From positions 310,001-374,000 of the forward strand of contig NZ_CYSR01000030.1 of the NCBI RefSeq assembly GCF_001458395.1: a DNA stretch of 64,000 bases, in the 5' to 3' direction. The position numbers and the translations under genes are program-made. The stretch's first letter is position 1. Every line of letters starts with the position of its first letter. Under the pieces are notes generated by a model. The model made no database searches. It was given only the letters and a program-made list of their open reading frames with translations, and was not told the origin of the DNA. Source of the DNA: Leisingera aquaemixtae. Its GTDB lineage: Bacteria > Pseudomonadota > Alphaproteobacteria > Rhodobacterales > Rhodobacteraceae. Below, one piece after another: positions 55,872 to 64,000 of the stretch.

Positions 55872-56843
55872 TCAATGGCTTGCAGTCTTCCCAGATACCG
55901 CCGCAATCGCAGGCCCAATCACCTTGGTCGCCAGCGGGATCAGCACCAGCCCCCACGCCAGGCCGAACACTCCATCCATCGCCGCCTTGGCCGCCCATTC
56001 CGCAGCGCCGGTCCAGTCCGCTGGCACCGCGTGGCCCACGGCATAGGCCCAGTCGTGAATGTGATGGCCGAGCCAGCCAAAGCCCAGCACCTCCAGCCCG
56101 TGGATGATGATGGAGCCGCCGACCCACAGCATCGCCGCGGTGCCGACCACCGACAGGATCTTCATCAGCACCGGCATGAACTTGACCAGCCCGCGTCCCA
56201 GGCCGCGGCCCGGGGACGTCAGCGCGTTCTGCGCCAGGTACAGCCCCACGTCGTCCATCTTCACGATCAGCGCGACAGAGCCGTAGACCGCCAGCGTCAC
56301 ACCGATGGCAACCACCGCCAGCGTCGCTGCCTGCATCCACACCGTCGGCGCCTCGATGGCGGCCAGCGCGATGGTCATGATCTCCGCCGACAGGATGAAA
56401 TCGGTCTTGATCGCGCCCTTGATCTTCTGCTCCTCCAGATGGCCGGGGTCCTTGATGCTCATGTCCTCGTCAATGGCATGGCTGGCGTGCGGGAACAGCA
56501 CGTGAAAGATCTTCTCCGCCCCCTCGAAGCACAGGTAGGACCCGCCCAGCATCAGCAAGGGCGTGATGGCCCAAGGCGCAAAGTTCGCCAGCAGCATCGC
56601 CACCGGCAGCAGCAGGATCAGCTTGTTGAACAGCGACCCGCGGGTGATGCGCCAGATGATCGGCAGCTCGCGCGCAGGCGCAAACCCCTGCAGGTACTTC
56701 GGTGTCACCGCCGCGTCGTCGATGATCACCCCCGCCGTCTTGGCGCCGGCCTTGCCCGCCGCCGCCGCCACATCATCAACGGAGGCCGCCGCCACCTTGG
56801 CGATCCCCGCCACGTCATCCAGAAGCGCCAGCAATCCGCTCAT
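55872..56843 (-). CDS. DUF808 family inner membrane protein
   Basis: A 323-residue polytopic membrane protein starting at the ATG at 56843 (MSGLLALLDDVAGIAKVAAASVDDVAAAA), with GAGGA upstream. The N-terminal signature plus VIIDDAAVTPKYLQGFAPARELPI and LLMLGGSYLCFEGAEK match the DUF808 (YedI-like) family. About seven hydrophobic segments are present from residue 75 on. Function of the family is not established. It is divergent from gap and shares the repeat-rich upstream region. Confidence 0.9.
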   Translation of the reverse strand: MSGLLALLDDVAGIAKVAAASVDDVAAAAGKAGAKTAGVIIDDAAVTPKYLQGFAPARELPIIWRITRGSLFNKLILLLPVAMLLANFAPWAITPLLMLGGSYLCFEGAEKIFHVLFPHASHAIDEDMSIKDPGHLEEQKIKGAIKTDFILSAEIMTIALAAIEAPTVWMQAATLAVVAIGVTLAVYGSVALIVKMDDVGLYLAQNALTSPGRGLGRGLVKFMPVLMKILSVVGTAAMLWVGGSIIIHGLEVLGFGWLGHHIHDWAYAVGHAVPADWTGAAEWAAKAAMDGVFGLAWGLVLIPLATKVIGPAIAAVSGKTASH

Positions 56844-56908
56844 GCCAATATCCTCAAAACCTATCCGCTTTAACAGGCAATCTGCCCGCTTCCGCGAGGC
56901 AGCACAAG

Positions 56909-56996
56909 CGTTAGCGCCACCGCGCCGGAGCCGCGGATTTCCGTTAACGCCACCGCCGCAGAGCGTTACCGCCAACATCATGATTTTGCGCTAACA
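56909..56996. promoter_or_regulatory. Four operator-like repeats upstream of gap
   Basis: Related 14-mers start at 56909 (CGTTAGCGCCACCG), 56942 (CGTTAACGCCACCG), 56964 (CGTTACCGCCAACA) and 56983 (ATTTTGCGCTAACA). The first three are 33 and 22 bases apart, exact multiples of 11. They approximate the palindrome TGNTANCGNTANCA that I recall for the LacI-family regulator CceR of Rhodobacteraceae, which controls central carbon genes. Best match is the third, 8 of 10 fixed positions. The spacing is seen; the regulator is inference. Confidence 0.5.
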
Positions 56997-57087
56997 GTTT
57001 CATTTAATGACGCTTTTACCCCTTTAGACCACATGGCCGCCGGTCTATATGGCGGCCAAAGGTTTTTGCTCGCTTGGAGACGTACTC

Positions 57088-58089
<1,002 letters not shown>

Positions 58090-58114
58090 TCCCAGCCTAA
58101 CCCCTTGAGACTTC

Positions 58115-58146
58115 ACGCCCGCTCAGGTTATCTGGGCGGGCGTTTT
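58115..58146 (+). terminator. Intrinsic terminator of gap
   Basis: A 12-bp stem (58115-58126 with 58132-58143, one G-T pair) with a five-base loop and TTTT. Confidence 0.88.
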
Positions 58147-58165
58147 CCTTTGCGGCGGAGCTGTC

Positions 58166-58309
58166 ATGACCAACCGGATTGCCCTTGCCCTGGGCCTGTT
58201 CCTGATTGCCGCCGCCGTCATTGACATTGCCCTGTTCGGCGACCGGCACATGATCTTTCTCGGCAAGAAGCTGTTTTCGCTGATCGACTGGGTCGCTTTC
58301 TGGCGCTGA
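58166..58309 (+). CDS. Small membrane protein (47 residues) downstream of gap
   Basis: An ATG at 58166 with GGAG eight bases upstream opens a 47-codon frame ending TGA at 58307-58309. The product has one hydrophobic segment (about residues 4-24, RIALALGLFLIAAAVIDIAL) then a short FGDRHMIFLGKKLFSLIDW amphipathic tail ending VAFWR. The composition and ribosome binding site are those of a real gene, and it lies alone between the gap terminator and the convergent coaD. Function unknown. It is easily missed by length cut-offs. Confidence 0.7.
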   Translation: MTNRIALALGLFLIAAAVIDIALFGDRHMIFLGKKLFSLIDWVAFWR

Positions 58310-58413
58310 TCCGCCCGCCGCTGCCGCTGCCTCGGCGTGCTCCGAGCCCCTCTTTTTCAGCTTGGCAGGGGCTGGCGCCCCTGCCCGCGCGCGCAGCGCG
58401 CCGCCGAAAGCAC

Positions 58414-58437
58414 AAAGCCGGGAGTCAGCCCGGCTTT
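58414..58437. terminator. Bidirectional hairpin between the small gene and coaD
   Basis: A nine-bp stem AAAGCCGGG/CCCGGCTTT with a six-base loop between convergent genes. T-runs are short on both strands. Confidence 0.6.
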
Positions 58438-58463
58438 GCCTGTGTCCGATACTGTGAACGCGG

Positions 58464-58964
58464 TCAGGCGGTCTTGCCCAAACGCTCCAGCAGCTTTTCC
58501 TTGACCAGCGGGCTGACGAACTTCGAAACGTCCCCGTCCAGCCGGGCGATTTCCTTGACCAGCTTGGAGGCAACCGCTTGATGCCGGGCCTCCGCCATCA
58601 GGAACACCGTCTCGATCGAGCTGTCGAGCACCCGGTTCATACCGACCATCTGGAACTCATACTCGAAATCGGCCACCGCCCGCAGGCCGCGCACGATGAT
58701 CTGGGCACCGACGTCGCGGGCGCAGTTGATCAGCAGGTTCTCGAACGGATGCGCGACAATCTCGGTGCCGGTCTCCTCGCTCAGCTTGGCGCATTCCGCC
58801 TCGATCATCCCCACCCGCTCCTCCAGCGGAAACAGCGGCCCCTTGTCGCGGTTGATCGCGACGCCGATCACCAGCTTGTCTACCAGCGCGCTGGCGCGGC
58901 GGATGATGTCGATATGCCCGATGGTGATCGGGTCGAAGGTGCCGGGATACAGACCCACACGCAT
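58464..58964 (-). CDS. coaD: Phosphopantetheine adenylyltransferase
   Basis: Penultimate step of coenzyme A biosynthesis. The 166-residue nucleotidyltransferase starts MRVGLYPGTFDPITIGHIDI, with the (T/H)xGH motif at residues 15-18. It also shows the conserved IIVRGLRAVADFEYEFQM and the C-terminal SSxxK-like VKEIARLDGDVSKFVSP. Length is standard. Confidence 0.97.
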   Translation of the reverse strand: MRVGLYPGTFDPITIGHIDIIRRASALVDKLVIGVAINRDKGPLFPLEERVGMIEAECAKLSEETGTEIVAHPFENLLINCARDVGAQIIVRGLRAVADFEYEFQMVGMNRVLDSSIETVFLMAEARHQAVASKLVKEIARLDGDVSKFVSPLVKEKLLERLGKTA

Positions 58965-59084
58965 GGGCGGCCTCCTGCCTTGTCAGAATTTCTGCGCACG
59001 CAAACACATTTGCGGCTGGCAATGCAAGGGGGCAGAAATACGGACGCCCCGCCTGCGGCAAGGTCCCGAATGCCCGCCTGCGGC

Positions 59085-59519
59085 TCAGTGCCCCATGATC
59101 ATGTCCTGCAGCGCGTCCTTCTCCATCGCGACCTGCGCCAGCTGCGCCTTGACCGCATCGCCAAGGGTCACGATTCCCACAAGTTTTCCGTCCTCGACCA
59201 CCGGCATGTGGCGGAACCGCCCTTCGGTCATCTGCTTCAGCAGTTCGCCCACATTGGACTGGGTGGTGCAGGTCACCAGTTCGCGCGTCATATAGCCGCT
59301 GACCGGCTTGTCCAGGCAGGCGGCGCCTTCCTTCGACAATTCCCGGACGATGTCCCGCTCCGACAGGATGCCATCAGGCGTTACCCCGTCCGCGGACACG
59401 ACAACAGAGCCGAACTTGTTTTCTGCCAGAAGCCGGGCGGCATCCGACACGCTGGCATCCGGTTTGACAGTGACCACACCGCTGGTGGCTTTGGACTTCA
59501 AAATGACCTGAACGAGCAC
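59085..59519 (-). CDS. CBS-domain pair protein
   Basis: A 144-residue protein made of two CBS motifs: about residues 8-66 (VTVKPDASVSDAARLLAENK, GILSERDIVREL) and about 75-135 (YMTRELVTCTTQSNVGELLKQM, IVTLGDAVKAQL). Free-standing CBS pairs bind adenine nucleotides and regulate partner proteins; the partner is unknown. The gene stands alone, convergent with nothing and about 120 bases upstream (left) of the coaD start on the same strand. Confidence 0.9.
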   Translation of the reverse strand: MLVQVILKSKATSGVVTVKPDASVSDAARLLAENKFGSVVVSADGVTPDGILSERDIVRELSKEGAACLDKPVSGYMTRELVTCTTQSNVGELLKQMTEGRFRHMPVVEDGKLVGIVTLGDAVKAQLAQVAMEKDALQDMIMGH

Positions 59520-59574
59520 GCTGCAGACCTCCTAAAATATGGCGCGTTATAAATAACTGTGCCGCAACGCAGCT

Positions 59575-60471
59575 TTAAGTCAAGGATTCCAGCCGGGCCA
59601 CCTCGTCGCGGATGCCCTTGGACAGCGCCTGGGCAAACCGGTTCAGCCGCTCGCTGCGCTGGTCGCCCTGGTGGCGCACCAGGTGGAAACTGCGCGTCAG
59701 GCTCACCTTGTCGGTCAGGATCTTGCGCAGCATCCGGTGGGCCGGCAGGCTGAAATCATGCGCCACGCAGACGGCCGTGCCCTGCGCCGCCATCTTGATC
59801 TGGACCGAGACCGAGTTGGAGGCCAGAGCCACCCGCTCGACCCCGATGTCGTTCAGATAGTCGAGCTCCTTGTCGAAGATCATGTCCGGAATATAGCCGA
59901 TCATCTTGTGGCCCTTCAGATCCTCCAGCCTGGTGATCGGCGGGTGGTCCTTCAGATAGTAGCGCGAGGCCACCAGATGCAGCTGGTAGTCGCAGATTTT
60001 CTGCACCAGCAGCTTGCCCGCCGTCGGCGCGCTGACCGTGACCGCCATATCCGCCTCGCGGCGGCTGAGGTTGATCACCCGCGGCAGCGCCACGATCTGA
60101 ATGTCCAGATCCGGGTTGTCCTCGGAAATCTGCGCGCAGACCTGCGGCAGGATGTAGTTGGCGGCACCATCCGGCGCGCCGATGCGGATCTGGCCGGACA
60201 GGGTATCATTGGGGCCGGTCAGCGCCTCTGTGCCCGCCCGCATCGCCTGTTCCGCCGCTTCAGCATGGACCAGCAGCCGGTCTCCGGCCGCGCTCAGCGC
60301 ATAGCCTTGCGGCGATTTCACGAACAGCGGAGTCTCCAGCGCCGCCTCGAACCGGGCCACCCTGCGGCCGACTGTCGCCGGGTCCATCTTCAGAATGCGG
60401 CCGGCGCCGGACAGGCTCGCCTCCCGTGCCACCGCCAAAAACACTTTCATATCATCCCACTGGGGATCCAT
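59575..60471 (-). CDS. LysR-family transcriptional regulator (divergent from mmsA)
   Basis: A 298-residue LysR-type protein. Helix-turn-helix in the first 60 residues: MKVFLAVAREASLSGAGRIL, DPATVGRRVARFEAALETPL. The effector domain contains LSGQIRIGAPDGAANYILPQVC and NLSRREADMAVTVSAP. It is divergent from mmsA with 136 bases between, where a perfect dyad TTTGC-N6-GCAAA lies at 60514-60529. It likely responds to a valine- or inositol-derived metabolite, which is inference from the neighbour. Confidence 0.88.
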   Translation of the reverse strand: MDPQWDDMKVFLAVAREASLSGAGRILKMDPATVGRRVARFEAALETPLFVKSPQGYALSAAGDRLLVHAEAAEQAMRAGTEALTGPNDTLSGQIRIGAPDGAANYILPQVCAQISEDNPDLDIQIVALPRVINLSRREADMAVTVSAPTAGKLLVQKICDYQLHLVASRYYLKDHPPITRLEDLKGHKMIGYIPDMIFDKELDYLNDIGVERVALASNSVSVQIKMAAQGTAVCVAHDFSLPAHRMLRKILTDKVSLTRSFHLVRHQGDQRSERLNRFAQALSKGIRDEVARLESLT

Positions 60472-60513
60472 CGGCCCGGTTCCTCCGTGTTCCTGCTAAC
60501 GCCCTGTTAACCT

Positions 60514-60529
60514 TTTGCGTTACTGCAAA
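60514..60529. promoter_or_regulatory. Dyad TTTGC-N6-GCAAA between lysR and mmsA
   Basis: A perfect five-base inverted repeat with a six-base spacer in the divergent region. Its size and location fit a LysR-type operator. It lies about 80 bases from the mmsA start. Confidence 0.5.
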
Positions 60530-60607
60530 GCCTCTTTGAAATCTTTCCTCTTTTCCGATGTTTTTTGCAAGCCTACGATGAAGGCAACATGAACAGAGGA
60601 GGAACCG

Positions 60608-62107
60608 ATGCAAGAACTCGGCCACTTTATCAACGGCAAGATCGTCTCCGGCACCTCGGGCCGCTTTGACGATGTCTTCAACCCGGCAACCGGCGAAGTG
60701 CAGTACAAATGCCCGATGGCCAGCGCGTCTGAGACCACCGACGCCATCGAAAAAGCCGCGGCGGCACAGCCCGCCTGGGGCGCCACCAACCCGCAGAAGC
60801 GCGCCCGCGTGATGATGGCGATGGTTGGCCTGATGAACCGCGACATGGACAAGCTGGCCGAGGCGCTGAGCCGCGAGCACGGCAAGACCATCCCGGACGC
60901 CAAGGGCGACCTGCAGCGCGGCCTGGAAGTGATCGAATACTGCGTCGGCGCGCCGCAGATGCTGAAGGGTGAATTCACCGACAGCGCAGGCCCCGGTATC
61001 GACATGTACTCCATGCGCCAGCCGCTGGGTGTTGTCGGCTCGATCATGCCGTTCAACTTCCCCGCCATGATGCCGCTGTGGCACGTCGGACCGGCCCTGG
61101 CCTGCGGCAACGCCGTGGTGCTGAAGCCGTCCGAGCGCGACCCCTCCGTGCCGCTGATGCTGGCGGAGCTGTTCGTCGAGGCAGGCCTGCCCGAAGGCGT
61201 GTTCCAGGTGGTGAACGGCGACCGCGAGGCGGTTGACACCATTCTGGACAGCGAAATCATCCAGGGCGTGTCCTTCGTGGGCTCCACCCCGATCGCGCAG
61301 TACATCTATTCCCGCGCCACCGCCAACGGCAAGCGCGCCCAGTGCTTCGGCGGCGCCAAGAACCACATGATCGTGATGCCCGACGCCGATCTGGACCAGG
61401 CCGCTGACGCGCTTGTCGGCGCAGGCTTCGGCGCGGCCGGCGAACGCTGCATGGCGATCTCGGTTGCGGTGCCGGTCGGTGAGGAAACCGCCGACAAGCT
61501 GATCGAAAAGCTGATCCCGCGGATCGAGAAACTGAAAGTCGGCCCCTACACCGCAGGCGACGACGTCGACCTGGGCCCGGTTGTGACCGCGGCCGCCAAG
61601 GACCGCATCCTGGGCCTGATCCAGTCCGGCGTTGACCAGGGCGCCACGCTGGTGGTCGACAACCGCGACTTCAAACTGCAGGGCTATGAGGACGGCTTCT
61701 TTGTCGGCGCCCACCTGTTCGACCACGTCACCCCCGACATGGACATCTACAAGCAGGAGATCTTCGGCCCGGTGCTTTCGACTGTGCGCGCAGGCACTTA
61801 CGAGGAAGCGTTGAAGCTGGCGATGGATCACGAGTACGGCAACGGCACCGCGATCTTCACCCGCGACGGCGACACCGCGCGCGACTTCGCGTCCCGTGTG
61901 AACATCGGCATGGTGGGCATCAACGTGCCGATCCCGGTGCCGCTGGCCTACCACACCTTCGGCGGCTGGAAGAAGTCGATGTTCGGCGACCTGAACCAGC
62001 ATGGCCCGGACAGCTTCAAGTTCTACACCCGCACCAAAACCGTGACCTCCCGCTGGCCCTCGGGCATCAAGGAAGGCGGCGAGTTCAACTTCAAGGCAAT
62101 GGACTAA
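60608..62107 (+). CDS. mmsA: Methylmalonate-semialdehyde dehydrogenase (CoA-acylating)
   Basis: Oxidises methylmalonate semialdehyde to propionyl-CoA in valine and thymine breakdown, and malonate semialdehyde to acetyl-CoA in inositol or beta-alanine metabolism. A 499-residue aldehyde dehydrogenase with VVGSIMPFNFPAMMPLW (about 142-158), KPSERDPSVPLM, FVGSTPIAQYIY and the catalytic Cys281 in GERCMAIS. The MmsA-typical FGGAKNHMIVMPDAD is present in place of the ELGGK motif. GAGGAGGAAC precedes the start. A terminator follows. Confidence 0.95.
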   Translation: MQELGHFINGKIVSGTSGRFDDVFNPATGEVQYKCPMASASETTDAIEKAAAAQPAWGATNPQKRARVMMAMVGLMNRDMDKLAEALSREHGKTIPDAKGDLQRGLEVIEYCVGAPQMLKGEFTDSAGPGIDMYSMRQPLGVVGSIMPFNFPAMMPLWHVGPALACGNAVVLKPSERDPSVPLMLAELFVEAGLPEGVFQVVNGDREAVDTILDSEIIQGVSFVGSTPIAQYIYSRATANGKRAQCFGGAKNHMIVMPDADLDQAADALVGAGFGAAGERCMAISVAVPVGEETADKLIEKLIPRIEKLKVGPYTAGDDVDLGPVVTAAAKDRILGLIQSGVDQGATLVVDNRDFKLQGYEDGFFVGAHLFDHVTPDMDIYKQEIFGPVLSTVRAGTYEEALKLAMDHEYGNGTAIFTRDGDTARDFASRVNIGMVGINVPIPVPLAYHTFGGWKKSMFGDLNQHGPDSFKFYTRTKTVTSRWPSGIKEGGEFNFKAMD

Positions 62108-62126
62108 GCCCTTGCTTGGAAATCAG

Positions 62127-62156
62127 AAAAGGCCCCGAATTTTCCGGGGCCTTTTT
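62127..62156 (+). terminator. Intrinsic terminator of mmsA
   Basis: An 11-bp stem built on GGCCCCG/CGGGGCC with A/T extensions, a seven-base loop and a T-run, 20 bases after the mmsA stop. Confidence 0.9.
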
Positions 62157-62309
62157 CTGTGCCGCATGATTTTTGAGGATTCGCCGCCACGACGGCCGGC
62201 GCCTTTGGCGGCACGGTCCGGTTTAAAATATGGTTTTCAGCCAAATTCCCCTTGTTCCGCGGCGTAACTCGTCTATCCGGTCACCAACGGACAAACAGAC
62301 GGCAGGCGC

Positions 62310-63344
62310 ATGAGCAAGACACCCGACCCGAACCAGCCGCAGGCAGCTGCAAGAACCGCCCGCGACTGGGTCAAAATCCTGGCCCAATACCGAGAACCCA
62401 ACCCGGCGCGCAGCGCATTCGAGCTGGCGGTGACGGTGGTCCCCTTCCTGCTGCTCTGGGCTGCGGCCTGGTGGTCGCTGTCGGTCAGCTACTGGCTCAC
62501 CCTTGCGCTTTCCGTCTGCATCGCCGCCTTCCTCTTGCGCCTGTTCACCATTCAGCACGACTGCGGCCATGGCTCCTTCTTCACCAACCGCCATGTCAGC
62601 GACTGGGTGGGCCGCATCATCGGCGTTCTAACGCTGACGCCCTATGACGTCTGGCGCCGCACCCATTCGATCCACCACAGCACCCACGGCAACCTGGGCA
62701 AGCGCGGCATGGGCGACATCCACACCATGACGGTGGCCGAATACCGCGCCGCAAGCCGCTGGGAGCGGCTGGTCTACCGGCTTTACCGCCACCCGGTGAC
62801 CCTGTTCGGCATCGGCCCCGGATACCTGTTCTTCCTGCAGAACCGCATACCCTACGGGCTGACCGGCCAGGCCCGCTACTGGATCAGCGCCATGGGCACC
62901 AACGCGGCAATCCTCGCGGCGCTGGGGCTGATCTGGTATTTCGGCGGCCTGATGCCGCTGTTGCTGATCTTCCTGCCTGCCACCCTGATCGCCGCCACCG
63001 CCGGCCTGTGGCTGTTCTATGTGCAGCACCAGTTCGAAACCACCCAGTGGACCCAGGAGGAGGACTGGCAGCTGCACGACGCCGCCCTGCACGGCAGCTC
63101 GCATTACGTGCTGCCGCCGGTGCTGCAGTGGCTCAGCGCCAATATCGGCATTCACCACGTGCATCACCTCTACAGCCGCATCCCGTTCTACCGCCTGACC
63201 GAAGTGCTGCGCGACCACGCGGAGCTGGCCGAGGGCAACCGCATGACCATCCGCGAAAGCCTCGCCAACGCCCGGCTGCACCTGTGGGACGAAGACAGCT
63301 GCCGGCTGCTGTCCTTTGCCCAGGCCCGCCGGCTTTACGCCTGA
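62310..63344 (+). CDS. Fatty acid desaturase (membrane di-iron type)
   Basis: A 344-residue membrane desaturase. The three His boxes are HDCGH (83-87), HSIHH (119-123) and HHVHH (about 276-280). Hydrophobic segments lie at about 40-80, 150-170 and 190-230. The set matches the acyl-lipid delta-12/delta-9 type family; position specificity is unknown. It would adjust membrane fluidity or feed fatty acid synthesis. It has its own upstream region of about 150 bases and is followed 148 bases later by the partial L,D-transpeptidase-like gene. Confidence 0.9.
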   Translation: MSKTPDPNQPQAAARTARDWVKILAQYREPNPARSAFELAVTVVPFLLLWAAAWWSLSVSYWLTLALSVCIAAFLLRLFTIQHDCGHGSFFTNRHVSDWVGRIIGVLTLTPYDVWRRTHSIHHSTHGNLGKRGMGDIHTMTVAEYRAASRWERLVYRLYRHPVTLFGIGPGYLFFLQNRIPYGLTGQARYWISAMGTNAAILAALGLIWYFGGLMPLLLIFLPATLIAATAGLWLFYVQHQFETTQWTQEEDWQLHDAALHGSSHYVLPPVLQWLSANIGIHHVHHLYSRIPFYRLTEVLRDHAELAEGNRMTIRESLANARLHLWDEDSCRLLSFAQARRLYA

Positions 63345-63492
63345 CACCCTGATCCGGTCCGGGCGGCAGAAAATTGCCGTCCGGGCCTACACAAACCCGT
63401 GAGGCGCTGCCGCAGCGCTTTGACGCCTCTGGAAATTCCTGAGCCGGTGCTTATCTTGCCCAGAGTTTTTGAGCAGCACGGTAGAGGAAACA

Positions 63493-64000
63493 ATGACAGA
63501 ACTCCGTATCACCCGCCGCGCCACCCTGATGGGCCTGGGCGCGACCCTGGCTACCCCCGCCATCCTGCGCGCGGAATCGACAGACGCCTTCCCGCAGAAC
63601 GAGCCGGCCATCCGTGACGAGGTTCCGGTGCAGCGCAATCTCTCCGCCTTCTCACAGCAGGACTGGCAGGATCATTTCGATCAGCTGGGCAAGGGCTGCC
63701 TGCTGGCCGACATCAGCTCCCGGGCGCTGCATTACTGGGGCCCGGACGGTGAAACCTACCGGCTGTTCCCCTCCTCCGTGCCAATGACCGAGGAGCTGAC
63801 AAGGCGCGGCTATTCCCAAATTGTGCGCAAAGCGGAAAATCCCAGCTGGACTCCGACCCAGTCGATGCGCGAGCGCGATCCGACGCTGCCGGTCCGCATC
63901 GAAGGCGGCGCCCCGGGTAATCCGCTGGGCACCCGGGCGATGTATCTGGACTGGCCTGCCTATCTGGTCCACGGCACCCACGACACCCGCAAGATCGGCC
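63493..64000 (+). CDS. L,D-transpeptidase-like (YkuD family) exported protein, truncated by window end
   Basis: The first 169 codons of a gene that runs off the right edge. The ATG at 63493 has GAGGAAACA upstream. The N-terminus carries a Tat-type signal (TRRATLMGLGATLATPAILRA). From about residue 75 the sequence matches the start of the YkuD domain (WGPDGETYRLFPSSVPMTEE, GNPLGTRAMYLDWPAYLVHGTHD). The catalytic SHGC motif would lie beyond the window, so activity cannot be judged. It would cross-link peptidoglycan or attach proteins in the periplasm. Confidence 0.75.
   Translation, partial: MTELRITRRATLMGLGATLATPAILRAESTDAFPQNEPAIRDEVPVQRNLSAFSQQDWQDHFDQLGKGCLLADISSRALHYWGPDGETYRLFPSSVPMTEELTRRGYSQIVRKAENPSWTPTQSMRERDPTLPVRIEGGAPGNPLGTRAMYLDWPAYLVHGTHDTRKIG

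Overview
The window is a 64 kb, GC-rich (roughly mid-60s %), densely coding piece of chromosome from an alphaproteobacterium of the Rhodobacteraceae. It most resembles the roseobacter group (Leisingera/Phaeobacter/Ruegeria type). Pointers are the cobalamin-dependent class II ribonucleotide reductase NrdJ, a fused indolepyruvate ferredoxin oxidoreductase, a trpGDC-moaC-moeA-lexA cluster, a GTTC-N7-GTTC-type alphaproteobacterial SOS box, a gene-transfer-agent (GTA) type endolysin/holin pair and a cupin of the DMSP lyase family. The assignment rests on protein content read by eye; no database search was possible.

Layout. 1-1.6 kb: ornithine-lipid genes olsB-olsA. 1.8-3.5 kb: rpsB-tsf. 4.0-5.2 kb: aroQ and an orphan LuxR-type regulator, translationally coupled. 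5.5-7.6 kb: a serine hydrolase and acyl-CoA thioesterase II. 7.9-11.6 kb: nrdJ, with a hairpin-rich 3' flank and a long non-coding 5' region that holds four TTAA tetramers at exact 11-bp spacing (CtrA-like) beside a tRNA-Pro. 12.4-14.2 kb: DUF192, double cold-shock protein and pdxH. 14.3-17.0 kb: fabI, gpt and an aminotransferase. 17.2-20.5 kb: ppiD-like chaperone and trpE. 20.6-22.2 kb: a polysaccharide-deacetylase-fold protein. 22.4-28.0 kb: trpG-trpD-ung-trpC-moaC-moeA-lexA. 28-30 kb: comEC. 30.1-32.9 kb: gltX and gltA. 33.2-34.0 kb: a small calcium-binding-repeat protein.

34.1-42.9 kb is a long minus-strand block: enoyl-CoA hydratase, ccmH, ccmF, GTA holin, GTA endolysin, ccmE, argC, murI, an acyltransferase and the DddQ-like cupin (listed in left-to-right order; transcription runs the other way). 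43.2-47.7 kb: indolepyruvate ferredoxin oxidoreductase with a divergent LysR regulator. 47.8 kb: a candidate heat-shock-type promoter driving a small RNA with a CCUCCC element. 48.3-52.1 kb: purL, a cysteine-rich protein, and a BolA / small membrane protein / monothiol glutaredoxin set. 52.2-55.7 kb: zapA and its coiled-coil partner, divergent from tkt. 55.9-58.3 kb: a DUF808 membrane protein, gap and an overlooked 47-residue protein. 58.5-63.3 kb: coaD, a CBS protein, a LysR regulator divergent from mmsA, and a fatty acid desaturase. The right edge cuts an L,D-transpeptidase-like gene.

Most of the window is ordinary core genome. The most interesting material is regulatory or accessory: the TTAA array upstream of nrdJ, the candidate stress small RNA, the phased operator-like repeats in front of gap, the GTA lysis cassette embedded in the cytochrome c maturation genes (with lexA and comEC, both tied to GTA biology in Rhodobacter capsulatus, nearby), and the DddQ-like DMSP lyase candidate with a complete set of predicted metal ligands. 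I found no CRISPR array, insertion sequence, prophage or rRNA operon.
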